Shown here: in pieces, positions 44,543-52,895 of the stretch
Layout of the letters: each line of letters starts with the position of its first letter
Numbering within the stretch: the first letter of the stretch is position 1
Assembly: GCA_035063885.1 (NCBI GenBank)
Contig: JAPSFM010000024.1
Coordinates: forward strand, 1-57,179
Length of the DNA stretch: 57,179 bases
From: CAADGY01 sp900696665
Lineage (GTDB): Bacteria; Acidobacteriota; Terriglobia; Bryobacterales; Bryobacteraceae
Reading direction: 5' to 3'
Program-made: the position numbers and the translations under genes
The notes under the pieces: model-generated
Told to the model about the DNA's origin: nothing
Databases searched by the model: none
The model's input: the letters and a program-made list of their open reading frames with translations, nothing else

Positions 44543-44948
44543 GTTCTTCCCTGACCGGCTTGTCGATAGGTTCTTCTTCCGCCGCCCAATCGAGCGCTCC
44601 CTTTTTCCAGATATAGAAGAACCCCGACAGGATCAAGGCAACGAAGATGAACATCTCGAAGAAGGCGAAGAGTTTCAGTTCGCGATAGACCACGGCCCAC
44701 GGGTACAGGAATACCGCCTCGATATCGAAGAGAATAAAGATCATCGCGACAAGGTAGAACTTGACGCTGAAGCGTTCCCGCGCCGTTCCGGTAGGCACAA
44801 TGCCGCTTTCATAGGGCATGTCCTTTATGCGGTTTTTTACCTTCTTCCCAAGAAAGAAGGAGCCGCCAATCATACCCGCGGCGACAGCAATCGCTATCAC
44901 CACCTGGACAACGACGGGGAAATAGAGCTCGATGTAAGTATTAGGCAT
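44532..44948 (-). CDS. nuoA: NADH-quinone oxidoreductase subunit A
   Basis: A 138-residue three-helix subunit, first gene of the operon. The start MPNTYIELYFPVVVQVV at 44948 is preferred because the frame upstream of it runs over the promoter and the divergent thiS gene. Conserved parts are KDMPYESGIVPTGTARERF, FSVKFYLVAMIFILFDIEAV (acidic residue in the loop) and FLYPWAVVYREL. It ends in a short Glu-rich cytoplasmic tail and overlaps nuoC. Confidence 0.95.
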   Translation of the reverse strand: MPNTYIELYFPVVVQVVIAIAVAAGMIGGSFFLGKKVKNRIKDMPYESGIVPTGTARERFSVKFYLVAMIFILFDIEAVFLYPWAVVYRELKLFAFFEMFIFVALILSGFFYIWKKGALDWAAEEEPIDKPVREEHAA

Positions 44949-44983
44949 GAAAACTGGCGCCGGCCAAGAACCCCTAATCCTCG

Positions 44984-45013
44984 AATATAATGAGCGAAGA
45001 AAGGGGGTGTCAA
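44984..45013 (-). promoter_or_regulatory. Sigma-70-type promoter of the nuo operon
   Basis: On the minus strand TTGACA (45013-45008) and TATATT (44989-44984) are 18 bp apart. The -35 box is perfect and the -10 differs at one position. The start point would lie near 44977, giving a leader of about 30 bases before nuoA. The flanking GGTTTGACACCCCC repeats the gcvT promoter block with one extra C. The overlapping plus-strand TATAAT (44986-44991) may serve thiS. Confidence 0.65.
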
Positions 45014-45020
45014 ACCGCTG

Positions 45021-45245
45021 ATGTCTGGCAAAAGAACAAATTCGATCGAAATTGTTCTGAATGGCGAGCGGAAAAGCGTTCGGCCGGAGTTGACGCTGGT
45101 AGAGTTGCTCCAGGAACTGGAGATCGATCCGGCGCGGGTAGCCGTCGAACTGGACCGGTTCATTGTGAGGGCGCCGGAGTGGGCCCAGACCCGTTTGCAC
45201 GACGGCGCCGAAGTGGAGATTGTACAGTTTGTCGGCGGGGGATAA
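45021..45245 (+). CDS. thiS: Sulfur carrier protein ThiS
   Basis: A 74-residue ubiquitin-like protein that carries sulfur as a C-terminal thiocarboxylate for thiazole synthesis in the thiamine pathway. It ends in VQFVGGG, the required diglycine tail. The beta-grasp pattern is visible as IEIVLNGERKSV, TLVELLQELEI, VAVELDRFIV and the late LHDGAEVEIVQFVGGG. The gene is alone here; thiG, thiF and thiE are not in the window, which is common when ThiS is encoded apart. It is divergent from nuoA and preceded by AAGGGGG. Confidence 0.88.
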   Translation: MSGKRTNSIEIVLNGERKSVRPELTLVELLQELEIDPARVAVELDRFIVRAPEWAQTRLHDGAEVEIVQFVGGG

Positions 45246-45292
45246 TATTTTGTCTCTTTTCTTTCGATTACCGGCCCCGTAAATTTCCGGTA

Positions 45293-45320
45293 TTGACTCT
45301 CTCCGTCAATCCAGTACAAT
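45293..45320 (+). promoter_or_regulatory. Sigma-70-type promoter of the MerR-family gene
   Basis: TTGACT (45293-45298) and TACAAT (45315-45320) are 16 bp apart, each one base from consensus. The start point would be near 45328, about 30 bases before the ATG at 45358. This excludes the upstream TTG at 45325 as the likely start. Confidence 0.6.
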
Positions 45321-45357
45321 CCTATTGGCGGTTACTCGAAAACGGAAGCCCATTCTC

Positions 45358-45867
45358 ATGTTCAAAACAAAAAAGAATCGCCCTGAGGCCAGCACCCCGG
45401 CCCGCACCTTCTCCAGCAGCGAGGTTGCCCGCATTGGCGGGGTCAGCCTGAGGCAATTGCAGTGGTGGGATGAGCGGAAAGTGGTATCTCCGCGACACGA
45501 AGGGCACCGCCGGGTATATTTCCCGGAAGAAGTCATCGAGATCACCGTTATCGCTGAACTGCGGCGTAAAGGCTTTTCTCTTCAAAAGATCCGCCGCGTC
45601 CTCCGGTTTCTTCAACGGGAAATGGGCAAGCGGCTTGCCGATGTCCTGAACTATGAGTCGGATCTGCACCTGGTGACGGACGGCAAATCCATCTACCTAG
45701 AGGACCGGCACGATCGCATCATCGACATCATCAAGAACGCCCGCCAGCCGATGTTCCTGGTTTGCGTGAGTGACCAGGCCCGCCGGCTCAGCGCGGCTAC
45801 TTCCCCGAGAAAACCGGCTCGTACCGAAAGCCAGGCTGCGGGACGCAGAGCGGCGCGGGCAATCTGA
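45358..45867 (+). CDS. MerR-family transcriptional regulator
   Basis: A 169-residue protein with a winged helix-turn-helix at residues 18-85: FSSSEVARIGGVSLRQLQWW (first helices), DERKVVSPRHEGHRRVYFPE and EVIEITVIAELRRKGFSL. The Trp-Trp-Asp-Glu segment matches the 'lRyWe..GLi.P.R...g.R.Y' core. The central region LQKIRRVLRFLQREMGK is the usual dimerisation helix. The C-terminal 70 residues lack the Cys-rich metal loop of MerR/CueR and resemble an unrecognised effector or DUF-type domain with VTDGKSIYLEDRHDRII. The signal sensed is unknown. It may control itself or the ctpA-guaA pair downstream. Confidence 0.85.
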   Translation: MFKTKKNRPEASTPARTFSSSEVARIGGVSLRQLQWWDERKVVSPRHEGHRRVYFPEEVIEITVIAELRRKGFSLQKIRRVLRFLQREMGKRLADVLNYESDLHLVTDGKSIYLEDRHDRIIDIIKNARQPMFLVCVSDQARRLSAATSPRKPARTESQAAGRRAARAI

Positions 45868-45939
45868 CCCCCCTCCGAGTTTGCGGGGCCCCGTAGTTGC
45901 CAAGATATACTGGAATTAAAGGTCCTCGGAGGTCTCCGG

Positions 45940-47553
45940 ATGTCTGACCATCGCCGCCTGCTTCTGACTTTTCCTCTCGTTATTCTGATTTGTGCGCTGC
46001 TGGGTGGCTCGTTCGGTCCCAGCCTGAATGGCGTCGCGGTGGCCTCCGCTGCGAGCGACGACGATATCCAGAAAAACCTTAAAATCTTTACGAAAGTCTA
46101 CGACGTCGTCAGCGAGAATTCAGCCGAGCAGGTGGACCCTGACAAAGCAATCTATAAGGGCGCCATCATCGGCATGCTGCGGACTTTGGACCCGCATTCG
46201 AGCTTTTTCGACCCTCGTGATTTCCGGCTGCTGCGCGAAGACCAGCGCGGACATTATTTCGGGGTGGGGATGATCGTGGCGCCCCGCAGCGGCAAGACGA
46301 TCGTGATTGCGCCGTTCCCCGGTTCACCTGCCTACAAGGCGGGTATACGGCCCGGAGACGTGATCTTAGAGGTGAATGACAGGCGAACGGATAATTTGAC
46401 TACCACCGAGGTTGCGGATCTGCTAAAAGGGCCGAGAGGCACGGCCGTTCAGGTAGTGGTGGCACGGCCGGGCGCGGAAAAACCAATTACTTTTAACATT
46501 GTTCGCGACGAAATCCCGCGCAAGAGCGTGCAGGATGCCTTCTGGTTGAAGCCCGGTGTCGCGTACCTGGACATCGATTCCTTCAACGAGAACACAGGCA
46601 AAGAAGTCGAAGATAATCTCAAACGGCTAGGCGAACAGAACATCGAGGCCTTAATCCTCGATCTGAGGGACAACCCCGGCGGGCTGCTGAGCGAAGGTGT
46701 GGCCGTGTCTGACCGTTTTCTGGAGAAGGGACAGACCATCGTTTCCCACCGCGGCCGCTCGTCCCCTGAGAAACGGTACGTCGCCCGGCAAGGCGCCCGG
46801 GGCAAGCAATACCCGATTGTTGTATTAGTGAACCGGTACTCGGCTTCGGCGGCCGAGATTGTAGCCGGGGCGCTGCAGGACCATGACCGCGCCTGGATTA
46901 TCGGTGAAAATACGTTCGGCAAAGGACTCGTGCAGACCGTCTATCCGTTGACCGGCAATACCGGCCTGGCGCTGACTACTGCGAAATATTACACCCCCAG
47001 CGACCGTTTGATTCAGCGCGATTACTCGAATACCTCTTTTTTGGACTATTACTACCATAACGACCTGGATGAAAAGAACCCGCTGGACGTGAAAATGACC
47101 GACAGCGGACGGACTGTGTATGGTGGCGGCGGAATTGCGCCGGACGAGAAGTTCACCACTCCTAAGCTGTCGCCATTTCAAACCGAGCTGTTGTTCCGGA
47201 AGTACGCGTTTTTCGGGTTCACAGCGAAGTACTTCGGTTCCCGCGAGTCCACGAAGTTGCCGAAAGGCTGGGAACCGGATCAGGCCATCATCACCCAATT
47301 TCACGATTATCTTCTGAAACAGAACGTGAATTTTACGGAAGCGGAGTTTTCCGAGCACCTGCCCTGGATCAAGGAACAGCTGAAGCGCGAGTTTTACCTG
47401 ACGGCTTTTGGCACCGAGGACGCCCGGCGCTATGTTGTAGAGACGGATCCAATGGTCATCAAGGCCGTGGAGGCGATTCCGCAATCGAAGGAACTGCTGG
47501 CCACCGTCAAGAAGATGGTTGTGCAGAGACTGAGTAAGCAACCGAATAAGTGA
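45940..47553 (+). CDS. ctpA: C-terminal processing peptidase (S41 family)
   Basis: A 537-residue exported protease with an N-terminal hydrophobic segment (LLLTFPLVILICALLGGSF), a PDZ domain at about residues 100-190 (SPAYKAGIRPGDVILEVN) and a S41 catalytic domain. Candidate catalytic residues are S303 in NRYSASAAEIVAGAL and K328 in GENTFGKGLVQT. The motif LDLRDNPGGLLSEGV is also typical. It has a C-terminal extension of about 150 residues beyond the core. The ATG at 45940 has GGAGG 7 bp ahead. It overlaps guaA by 4 bp and would process or degrade periplasmic proteins. Confidence 0.92.
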   Translation: MSDHRRLLLTFPLVILICALLGGSFGPSLNGVAVASAASDDDIQKNLKIFTKVYDVVSENSAEQVDPDKAIYKGAIIGMLRTLDPHSSFFDPRDFRLLREDQRGHYFGVGMIVAPRSGKTIVIAPFPGSPAYKAGIRPGDVILEVNDRRTDNLTTTEVADLLKGPRGTAVQVVVARPGAEKPITFNIVRDEIPRKSVQDAFWLKPGVAYLDIDSFNENTGKEVEDNLKRLGEQNIEALILDLRDNPGGLLSEGVAVSDRFLEKGQTIVSHRGRSSPEKRYVARQGARGKQYPIVVLVNRYSASAAEIVAGALQDHDRAWIIGENTFGKGLVQTVYPLTGNTGLALTTAKYYTPSDRLIQRDYSNTSFLDYYYHNDLDEKNPLDVKMTDSGRTVYGGGGIAPDEKFTTPKLSPFQTELLFRKYAFFGFTAKYFGSRESTKLPKGWEPDQAIITQFHDYLLKQNVNFTEAEFSEHLPWIKEQLKREFYLTAFGTEDARRYVVETDPMVIKAVEAIPQSKELLATVKKMVVQRLSKQPNK

Positions 47554-49328
47554 CTACGAATACAGCCGCTGCTCCGGGTACAACTCCACAAGTCATTGTT
47601 CTGGATACGGGTGGCCAGTATTGCCATCTGATCGCGCGTAAGATTCGCGAGTTGGGTGTGTACGCCGAGATCCGGCCGAGCAGTACGCCGGCGGCCCAAT
47701 TGAGCGGGGCGAAGGGCCTCATCATTTCAGGTGGGCCGTGCAGCGTCTATGACGAGGGCAGTCCAACCGTAGATCCGGCCATTTTCTCCATGGGCGCCGC
47801 GGTTCTCGGCATCTGTTACGGACAGCAACTCATGGCGCTGTCCCTGGGCGGGCGGGTACGTAAAGGCGAAAAGGGCGAGTATGGCCTGGCATTTCTGGAG
47901 ATCGCCGAGGGCGCAAACCCGCTATTTGCCGGCACTCCAGCCCGGCAGCAGATTTGGATGAGTCACCGGGACGCCGTAGAGAAAGTACCGGAAGGGTTCC
48001 GTGTTATCGCGGGGACCGATACGTGCGAGGCCGGTGCAATGGTGGACACCCTAGGCAGATTATACGGGGTCCAGTTTCATCCGGAAGTGGTTCACACCCC
48101 CGCGGGCCGCCGCATTCTTTCGAATTTCGTGTTCAGTATCTGCGGTTGCCGTCCCGACTGGGAACCGAAACACCAGATTCCCGCCATCGAGAGCCGCATC
48201 CGCGAAGTAGCCGCGGGCCGAAGCGTGTTCTTTTTTGTTTCGGGGGGCGTCGATTCCACTGTCGCCTATACACTGTGCCTGCGGGCGCTGGGCGATGCGA
48301 AAGTCCACGGCGCTTATGTCGATACGGGCCTGATGCGCGAAGGCGAGACGGAGTACGTCAAAGACGTTTTCGCTTCGCTCGGCAGTCACGGTTTCGCCGT
48401 AGAGGACGCCTCGACCGGTTTCCTGAGAGCGCTGTCGGGAGTGTGCGACCCCGAGCGCAAGCGTCACATCATCGGCGAGCAGTTTGTCCGCGTGCAGGAG
48501 GAGATTCTCGAACGCGGGCACTTCCTTGATTCACAATGGATTCTCGGGCAGGGCACGATCTACCCCGACACCATCGAATCGGGCGGCAGCGCCAACGCCG
48601 ACCTGATAAAAACCCATCACAACCGCGTGCCGGGCATCTCGGAACTCATCGCATCCAACCGGCTGGTGGAACCGCTGCACCTTCTTTATAAAGACGAGGT
48701 GCGGGAAATCGGCCGCGAGTTGGGGTTGCCCGGTGATCTTCTCGACCGGCATCCCTTTCCCGGCCCCGGTTTAGCCATCCGGTGCCTCTGTTCGGAAAGC
48801 AGCGCGCCGGTAGAGCGCCTGGGCCCGGGGTGGTTGATTCCGGTGCGCTCGGTCGGCGTGCAGGGGGATTGCCGCACCTATATGCCGGTGCTGTCTGTCG
48901 GCGGCCTCGATCATGACCAGGCGCGGAGACTGATCAACGAATACCCCGGCATCAACCGGGTGGTTGCCGCTGTCGCCAGTCAGGCCGAAATCCCGGAAAT
49001 GAAGGTGTGCCCAAGCGATCTCAGCGCACAAAGACTGGCCCGTTTGAGAAGGGCTGATGCCATTGTCCGCGAGCTTTCGGCCGAATCGGGATTTGACCGC
49101 CAGGTGTGGCAGTTCCCGGTGGTGTTGATTCCTCTCGGAACCTCTGAGCGTCCCGATTCGGTGGTGCTTCGCCCCATCCATTCCGTGGATGGAATGACCG
49201 CGCAGTCGGTGACCATGGATGTGGAGTTGCTTCAGCGGATGGCATCCAAGCTCCTGCGCGTCGAGGGGATCTGTGGGGTCTTTTACGACTTGACGCATAA
49301 ACCGCCCGCTACTATCGAGTGGGAATAG
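47550..49328 (+). CDS. guaA: GMP synthase (glutamine-hydrolysing), long human-type form
   Basis: A 592-residue purine enzyme that aminates XMP. The glutamine amidotransferase half has its nucleophile C89 (GICYGQQLM) and H177/E179 (GVQFHPEV). The ATP-pyrophosphatase loop is FFVSGGVDSTV (231-237). The usual bacterial protein is about 510-525 residues. The difference lies in the dimerisation part, where LIPVRSVGVQGDCRTYMPV is followed by a second module with LRRADAIVRELS, FPVVLIPLGTSERP and HSVDGMTAQSV before the final THKPPATIEWE. That tandem arrangement is the one I know from the human enzyme. The start is GTG overlapping ctpA by 4 bp. Confidence 0.94.
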   Translation: MTTNTAAAPGTTPQVIVLDTGGQYCHLIARKIRELGVYAEIRPSSTPAAQLSGAKGLIISGGPCSVYDEGSPTVDPAIFSMGAAVLGICYGQQLMALSLGGRVRKGEKGEYGLAFLEIAEGANPLFAGTPARQQIWMSHRDAVEKVPEGFRVIAGTDTCEAGAMVDTLGRLYGVQFHPEVVHTPAGRRILSNFVFSICGCRPDWEPKHQIPAIESRIREVAAGRSVFFFVSGGVDSTVAYTLCLRALGDAKVHGAYVDTGLMREGETEYVKDVFASLGSHGFAVEDASTGFLRALSGVCDPERKRHIIGEQFVRVQEEILERGHFLDSQWILGQGTIYPDTIESGGSANADLIKTHHNRVPGISELIASNRLVEPLHLLYKDEVREIGRELGLPGDLLDRHPFPGPGLAIRCLCSESSAPVERLGPGWLIPVRSVGVQGDCRTYMPVLSVGGLDHDQARRLINEYPGINRVVAAVASQAEIPEMKVCPSDLSAQRLARLRRADAIVRELSAESGFDRQVWQFPVVLIPLGTSERPDSVVLRPIHSVDGMTAQSVTMDVELLQRMASKLLRVEGICGVFYDLTHKPPATIEWE

Positions 49329-49334
49329 GGCGGC

Positions 49335-50771
49335 TCAGCGCTCTTGCGGGATCAGCCGGATCATACTGAAATTGACGGAACAGCTACGCTCGTCATTAGG
49401 CGGACGCCAGACGGGCGAACAGAGTAGTTGAACTTCGTATTCTGCTTCGTCGGGTACGTCCGCTTCCAACACGAACAGACCGGTGCGTTCCAGAGTCCAC
49501 GAGCCCGATTTCCTGCCGTTCACGATCACTTCGATGCGCACGGGCTGCCCCTGGCGGAAAGAGTTCTCGTGTGCATGGCCGCGAATGCGCAGGCGCTGCG
49601 CCCCCGAATGGACACGCCTCAGCACGAGCGAGGCGCTTTCTCCCACCCACCTGTACTTATTGCCGAAGACTCCTTCGAGATCATGCCAGCCCGAGCCAAG
49701 TTGCTTCTCGTGGCCGGGTTGAGAGAAATCGGCGATGTCGGCGCGCTCGCCCGGGTATAATTCGCGGCGCTCGGCGGACGGCAGCAGGTTGTAGACACCC
49801 TCCTGATTCTGAGCTTCAAAACCACACGCCGCGCAGGCTAGCCCGTCGCCGGTACTCGCCAGCCCGCCGTGGCAGTCCGGACAGCGCAGCAGGTTCTGAA
49901 AATGTGCGAGATCCGCTCCTTCATCGCCCGGCGTACCCGCCTTCCGGCACACCGCCGCCAGAGTGCCGCCGAGCAGTTTCGCCGCACGCCATGCCGAGCG
50001 GTAGGGATCGAGCCGTATAGCCGCGCGCTTCACCACGCGCTCACCCCATCCCCGTTCGGGCACAAACAGTTCGTACTCCTTTTCGACGAAATGCCTGGTG
50101 ATCAGGGCGTGCCAGTCCTGCAAACGCATCGTGTGGTTCTGGCGGATACCAAAGCTCTCTTCCTGGTGCGCACCGATTACGTCACGGACCAGGTAGCCCA
50201 ACAGCCCCCAATCGGACAGCTTCCTCTCCCAGGGCTTCATCGTCTCGTAGTAGGGACATCGGTAGAGCCGCAGAGACAGCAGGCGTTTCAGCGGTTCTTC
50301 GGAAAAAAGAAAAACACCGCCCGGGGCAAGGACCCGTTTTACCTCGAGGAAAACACTCTCGATATCGAGAAACTGGCTCAGCACCTGGAACGCCATCACG
50401 AACCGGATGGAACCATCGCGGAAGGGAAGATCGACGGCGTCACCCGTGATACGTATGGGTACCCGCGAGAGGTTCCAGCGCTGCTGCAGGATGGAACCGT
50501 ATCGCAGTGCGTCGGCAGAGATGTCTAGTGCAAAGCCGCTGGCGCCGAACTCGTTGCAAAGCATGTAGCTGGTATGACCGACGTTCGAGCCGATCTCGAG
50601 GAACGGCGACATGCTTCCGATCATGGAAAGATGATTGCGGATAATGCCGGAGCGCCGGACGTTCTCCTCGGCGTAAGCGGCGATGGCCCGTTCCGGTTCG
50701 CCGAGCGACGCGAAGCTATGGAATTCCACTTCCGCGCGCTTTACGCTGAGAGACTGTGCCTGCGTTTTCAT
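49335..50771 (-). CDS. Class I methyltransferase with zinc ribbon and C-terminal beta domain
   Basis: A 478-residue protein in three parts. Residues 50-170 are a SAM-dependent methyltransferase: EIGSNVGHTSYML (motif I), FALDISADALRYG and VLAPGGVFLFSEEP. Residues about 295-340 form a Trm112-like zinc ribbon (CPDCHGGL, CAACGFEAQNQEG). The last 110 residues are a beta sandwich ending VWRPPNDERSCSVNFSMIRL, resembling the tail of the GT-C glycosyltransferase at 10118-12058. Similar methyltransferases sit in polysaccharide or natural-product clusters. It starts overlapping the amidohydrolase-like gene by 4 bp. The acceptor is unknown. Confidence 0.82.
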   Translation of the reverse strand: MKTQAQSLSVKRAEVEFHSFASLGEPERAIAAYAEENVRRSGIIRNHLSMIGSMSPFLEIGSNVGHTSYMLCNEFGASGFALDISADALRYGSILQQRWNLSRVPIRITGDAVDLPFRDGSIRFVMAFQVLSQFLDIESVFLEVKRVLAPGGVFLFSEEPLKRLLSLRLYRCPYYETMKPWERKLSDWGLLGYLVRDVIGAHQEESFGIRQNHTMRLQDWHALITRHFVEKEYELFVPERGWGERVVKRAAIRLDPYRSAWRAAKLLGGTLAAVCRKAGTPGDEGADLAHFQNLLRCPDCHGGLASTGDGLACAACGFEAQNQEGVYNLLPSAERRELYPGERADIADFSQPGHEKQLGSGWHDLEGVFGNKYRWVGESASLVLRRVHSGAQRLRIRGHAHENSFRQGQPVRIEVIVNGRKSGSWTLERTGLFVLEADVPDEAEYEVQLLCSPVWRPPNDERSCSVNFSMIRLIPQER

Positions 50772-51520
50772 TTAGCTAGCGTCCATTCCCCGCGAACCAT
50801 TTTCTTTTCTACTTTGCGGAGATTACGCGCATTGTCCAGCGGGTTGGCGGAAAGGAGAATCAGGTCGGCGTATTTGCCGGGCTCGATGGTTCCGGCTTCG
50901 GTTGCGCGGCCGGCCGCCAGCGCGCCGTTGCTGGTGGCAGCCCGGATGATTTCCGAAGACGGCATTCCCGATTCTACCAGTAACTCCAATTCGAGTTGTT
51001 CGGCGCCGCCGGCCGCCAGCCCCATCCGGACGCCGTTTCTGGCAAGCGCAGCGGTATTGCGCTTGGCCCTGTTCAGGGCCGCGAGCGACCCCTGAATTCT
51101 CGAGAGCGCCGGCACGATAACGACATCCAGGCGGTGCAGGCGGTCCGCCAGTTCCCTGCCAGTGACGTCTTTATCAGTAATCATGCCCGCTACGGCCCGT
51201 GAGCCCGCGTCCACTACTTGCAGAAGTTCCCTTTCCGTTGAAACGTACGGCAGTTGCCCGGCGAGTACCCACTGGAGGGCCGGCAGCAGATAGAAGCCGC
51301 GCCCATCCACTTTTTGATAGGCAGCCGGGATGGGCGTCGCGGTTCGCGTACCCACCGCTCGAATGCGCGACCCCGCGATGAGAACGACGGAATCATTCAC
51401 GGGTGGCGCGCCGGTTCCGTCGATCAAAACGGCGCCCACAATAGCGATGGTGCTGGTTTTTTCCGGGGTGCCGCACGCGAAAACGAGCAGGCAGGAAATC
51501 GTCAGAAGTGCAAGTTTCAT
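50768..51520 (-). CDS. Amidohydrolase-like lipoprotein lacking the metal ligands
   Basis: A 250-residue protein with a lipoprotein signal: hydrophobic stretch then LLVFACGTPEK, the Cys at residue 16 being the lipid site. The next part is the amidohydrolase small beta domain (VLIDGTGAPPVNDSVVLI, GSRIRAVGT). The C-terminal half retains SSEIIRAATSNGALAAGRAT and AGTIEPGKYADLILLSANPL, as in imidazolonepropionase-type enzymes. Between them the barrel is short (true enzymes exceed 400 residues). The HxH metal motif, normally in 'l.PGliD.H.H', is replaced by LLPALQWVLAGQL, and the late metal Asp site reads MGLAAGGAEQ. It is probably non-catalytic. Not a recent frameshift: the frame is intact and coupled by 4-bp overlaps on both sides. 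Confidence 0.72.
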   Translation of the reverse strand: MKLALLTISCLLVFACGTPEKTSTIAIVGAVLIDGTGAPPVNDSVVLIAGSRIRAVGTRTATPIPAAYQKVDGRGFYLLPALQWVLAGQLPYVSTERELLQVVDAGSRAVAGMITDKDVTGRELADRLHRLDVVIVPALSRIQGSLAALNRAKRNTAALARNGVRMGLAAGGAEQLELELLVESGMPSSEIIRAATSNGALAAGRATEAGTIEPGKYADLILLSANPLDNARNLRKVEKKMVRGEWTLAK

Positions 51521-52221
51521 TTCTCGAGCAGACAGGCCAGGGGAAGCATGCGGAGATCTGGCACCAAAACATCCGGGGATGCCGTGGCGAGGCCGGCCAT
51601 CGAGCTCAATCCCGTCGCAACGGCGATCGATCGGATTCCGTTCGCCCTCGCCGCGCGGACGTCATTCTCATGGTCTCCCACCAGAGAAATCAGGGTCTGT
51701 GGCGAGATCCAGCCCTGCCGGCGTGCATACCGGATGGCGATGCGCACGAGTTCTCCCCGGCTGCGGCCAAACTCGGCGAAGGCGCCGAAACGGAAAAATC
51801 TCCGCAAGCGCGCCCGCTGCATCTTCTTCCAGGCGATTCGTGTCAAGTTTCCGGTGACCAGGCCGACCGGAATGCCCCGGTCCAGCAATTGCTGCAACAG
51901 CTCTCTCGATCCTGGGCAGACCTTCGTTTCAAGGACAGGGCAATTACGAACGTATATCCGCTGCGCTTCCCGCACGACCGACGGCATGCTTGCGGCGATC
52001 ATTAGCCGTGTGGCGCCGGCATCCTTCATCATGCGCGTCAGAATGTCCCGGTCGAGCATGCCTTGCACGGGAATATGATCCGTGGTTGTGTCCAAGCCGG
52101 TGACAACCCGCACGGCTTCCACGAGCGCCTGCCGGTGGTGCGGGCCCGCGCGCCGGATCAGTGTCCCGTCGATGTCGAACAACACGACGGCGGGAGCCGC
52201 CTGCCTGGAATCGGACGCCAT
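51517..52221 (-). CDS. HAD-family hydrolase (phosphoglycolate phosphatase-like)
   Basis: A 234-residue phosphatase with HAD motif I VLFDIDGTLIR (nucleophile and general acid Asp), motif II GLVTGNLTR and motif IV GDHENDVRAARANG. A helical cap lies between residues 30 and 95, so this is a C1-cap member like Gph or PGP. Small-molecule phosphate hydrolysis is likely, and the substrate is not evident. It is the first gene of a minus-strand trio with the amidohydrolase-like lipoprotein and the methyltransferase, with 4-bp overlaps. Confidence 0.85.
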   Translation of the reverse strand: MASDSRQAAPAVVLFDIDGTLIRRAGPHHRQALVEAVRVVTGLDTTTDHIPVQGMLDRDILTRMMKDAGATRLMIAASMPSVVREAQRIYVRNCPVLETKVCPGSRELLQQLLDRGIPVGLVTGNLTRIAWKKMQRARLRRFFRFGAFAEFGRSRGELVRIAIRYARRQGWISPQTLISLVGDHENDVRAARANGIRSIAVATGLSSMAGLATASPDVLVPDLRMLPLACLLEK

Positions 52222-52298
52222 TTACATCCAATATAGCCGCAATCGCCGGAAGCCTCGTCTGCTGGCCGCGGCAGATTGCTACCATCGGCATTGAAGCC

Positions 52299-52895
52299 GT
52301 GGCTCCTTCAGCGAATCATGAAACTGAGATCAAACTGCGGATTCCGAGCGCGGAGGAGGGTCGAAATCTGCTCCGGCAAGCTGGGTTTTCAGTCGTAGTG
52401 GGCCGGGTTTTTGAGACCAACATCGTTTTCGACTTCCCCGACCAGCGCTTCCGCAGGGAACGCAAACTGCTCCGGCTGCGCTGCGCCGGCGCCCGCTCCA
52501 TTCTCACCTACAAAGGAACGCCGGAAGAAGGCCCGCTCAAATCCCGGGAAGAGATCGAGTTGGAGGCAAGCGATCCCCGGCAGGCCAAGCTCCTCTTCGA
52601 ACAGTTGGGGCTTCAGCAGGTGTTTGAATACGAAAAATACCGGACCGAATATCGGTGTGCGGCCGCCGGCGCCATGGTAATGCTGGATGAGACTCCCATT
52701 GGCGATTTTCTCGAAATCGAAGGAACGCCGGAGGAGATTGCGTCCACCGCCGCGCAATTGGGATTCGGTCCGGACCGATACATCAATTCCAGCTACGGTA
52801 CGCTGTACCGCGATTGGTGTAGAGAGCGGAACTTGGAGCCCTCGAATATGACTTTCAACGTTCACCCTGGGCGGTCCGCCAGAGAGGAACGCTAA
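52299..52895 (+). CDS. CYTH-domain protein (class IV adenylate cyclase/thiamine triphosphatase family)
   Basis: A 198-residue single-domain protein. The CYTH hallmark ExExK is ETEIKLR at the start, and the tunnel-fold charged residues follow: LLRLRCAGARSILTYKG, SREEIELEA, KYRTEYRC and LDETPIGDFLEIEG. These proteins bind triphosphates with metal ions; activity could be adenylate cyclase, triphosphatase or inorganic tripolyphosphatase. The GTG at 52299 (MAPSANHETEIKL) is chosen. The frame runs to 52161, but that part overlaps the divergent HAD gene and looks non-coding. It ends next to the inverted-repeat region. Confidence 0.82.
   Translation: MAPSANHETEIKLRIPSAEEGRNLLRQAGFSVVVGRVFETNIVFDFPDQRFRRERKLLRLRCAGARSILTYKGTPEEGPLKSREEIELEASDPRQAKLLFEQLGLQQVFEYEKYRTEYRCAAAGAMVMLDETPIGDFLEIEGTPEEIASTAAQLGFGPDRYINSSYGTLYRDWCRERNLEPSNMTFNVHPGRSAREER

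Noticed and set aside
52161..52298. Upstream extension of the CYTH protein
   Set aside because: It lies over the start of the divergent HAD gene and has no resemblance to CYTH proteins.
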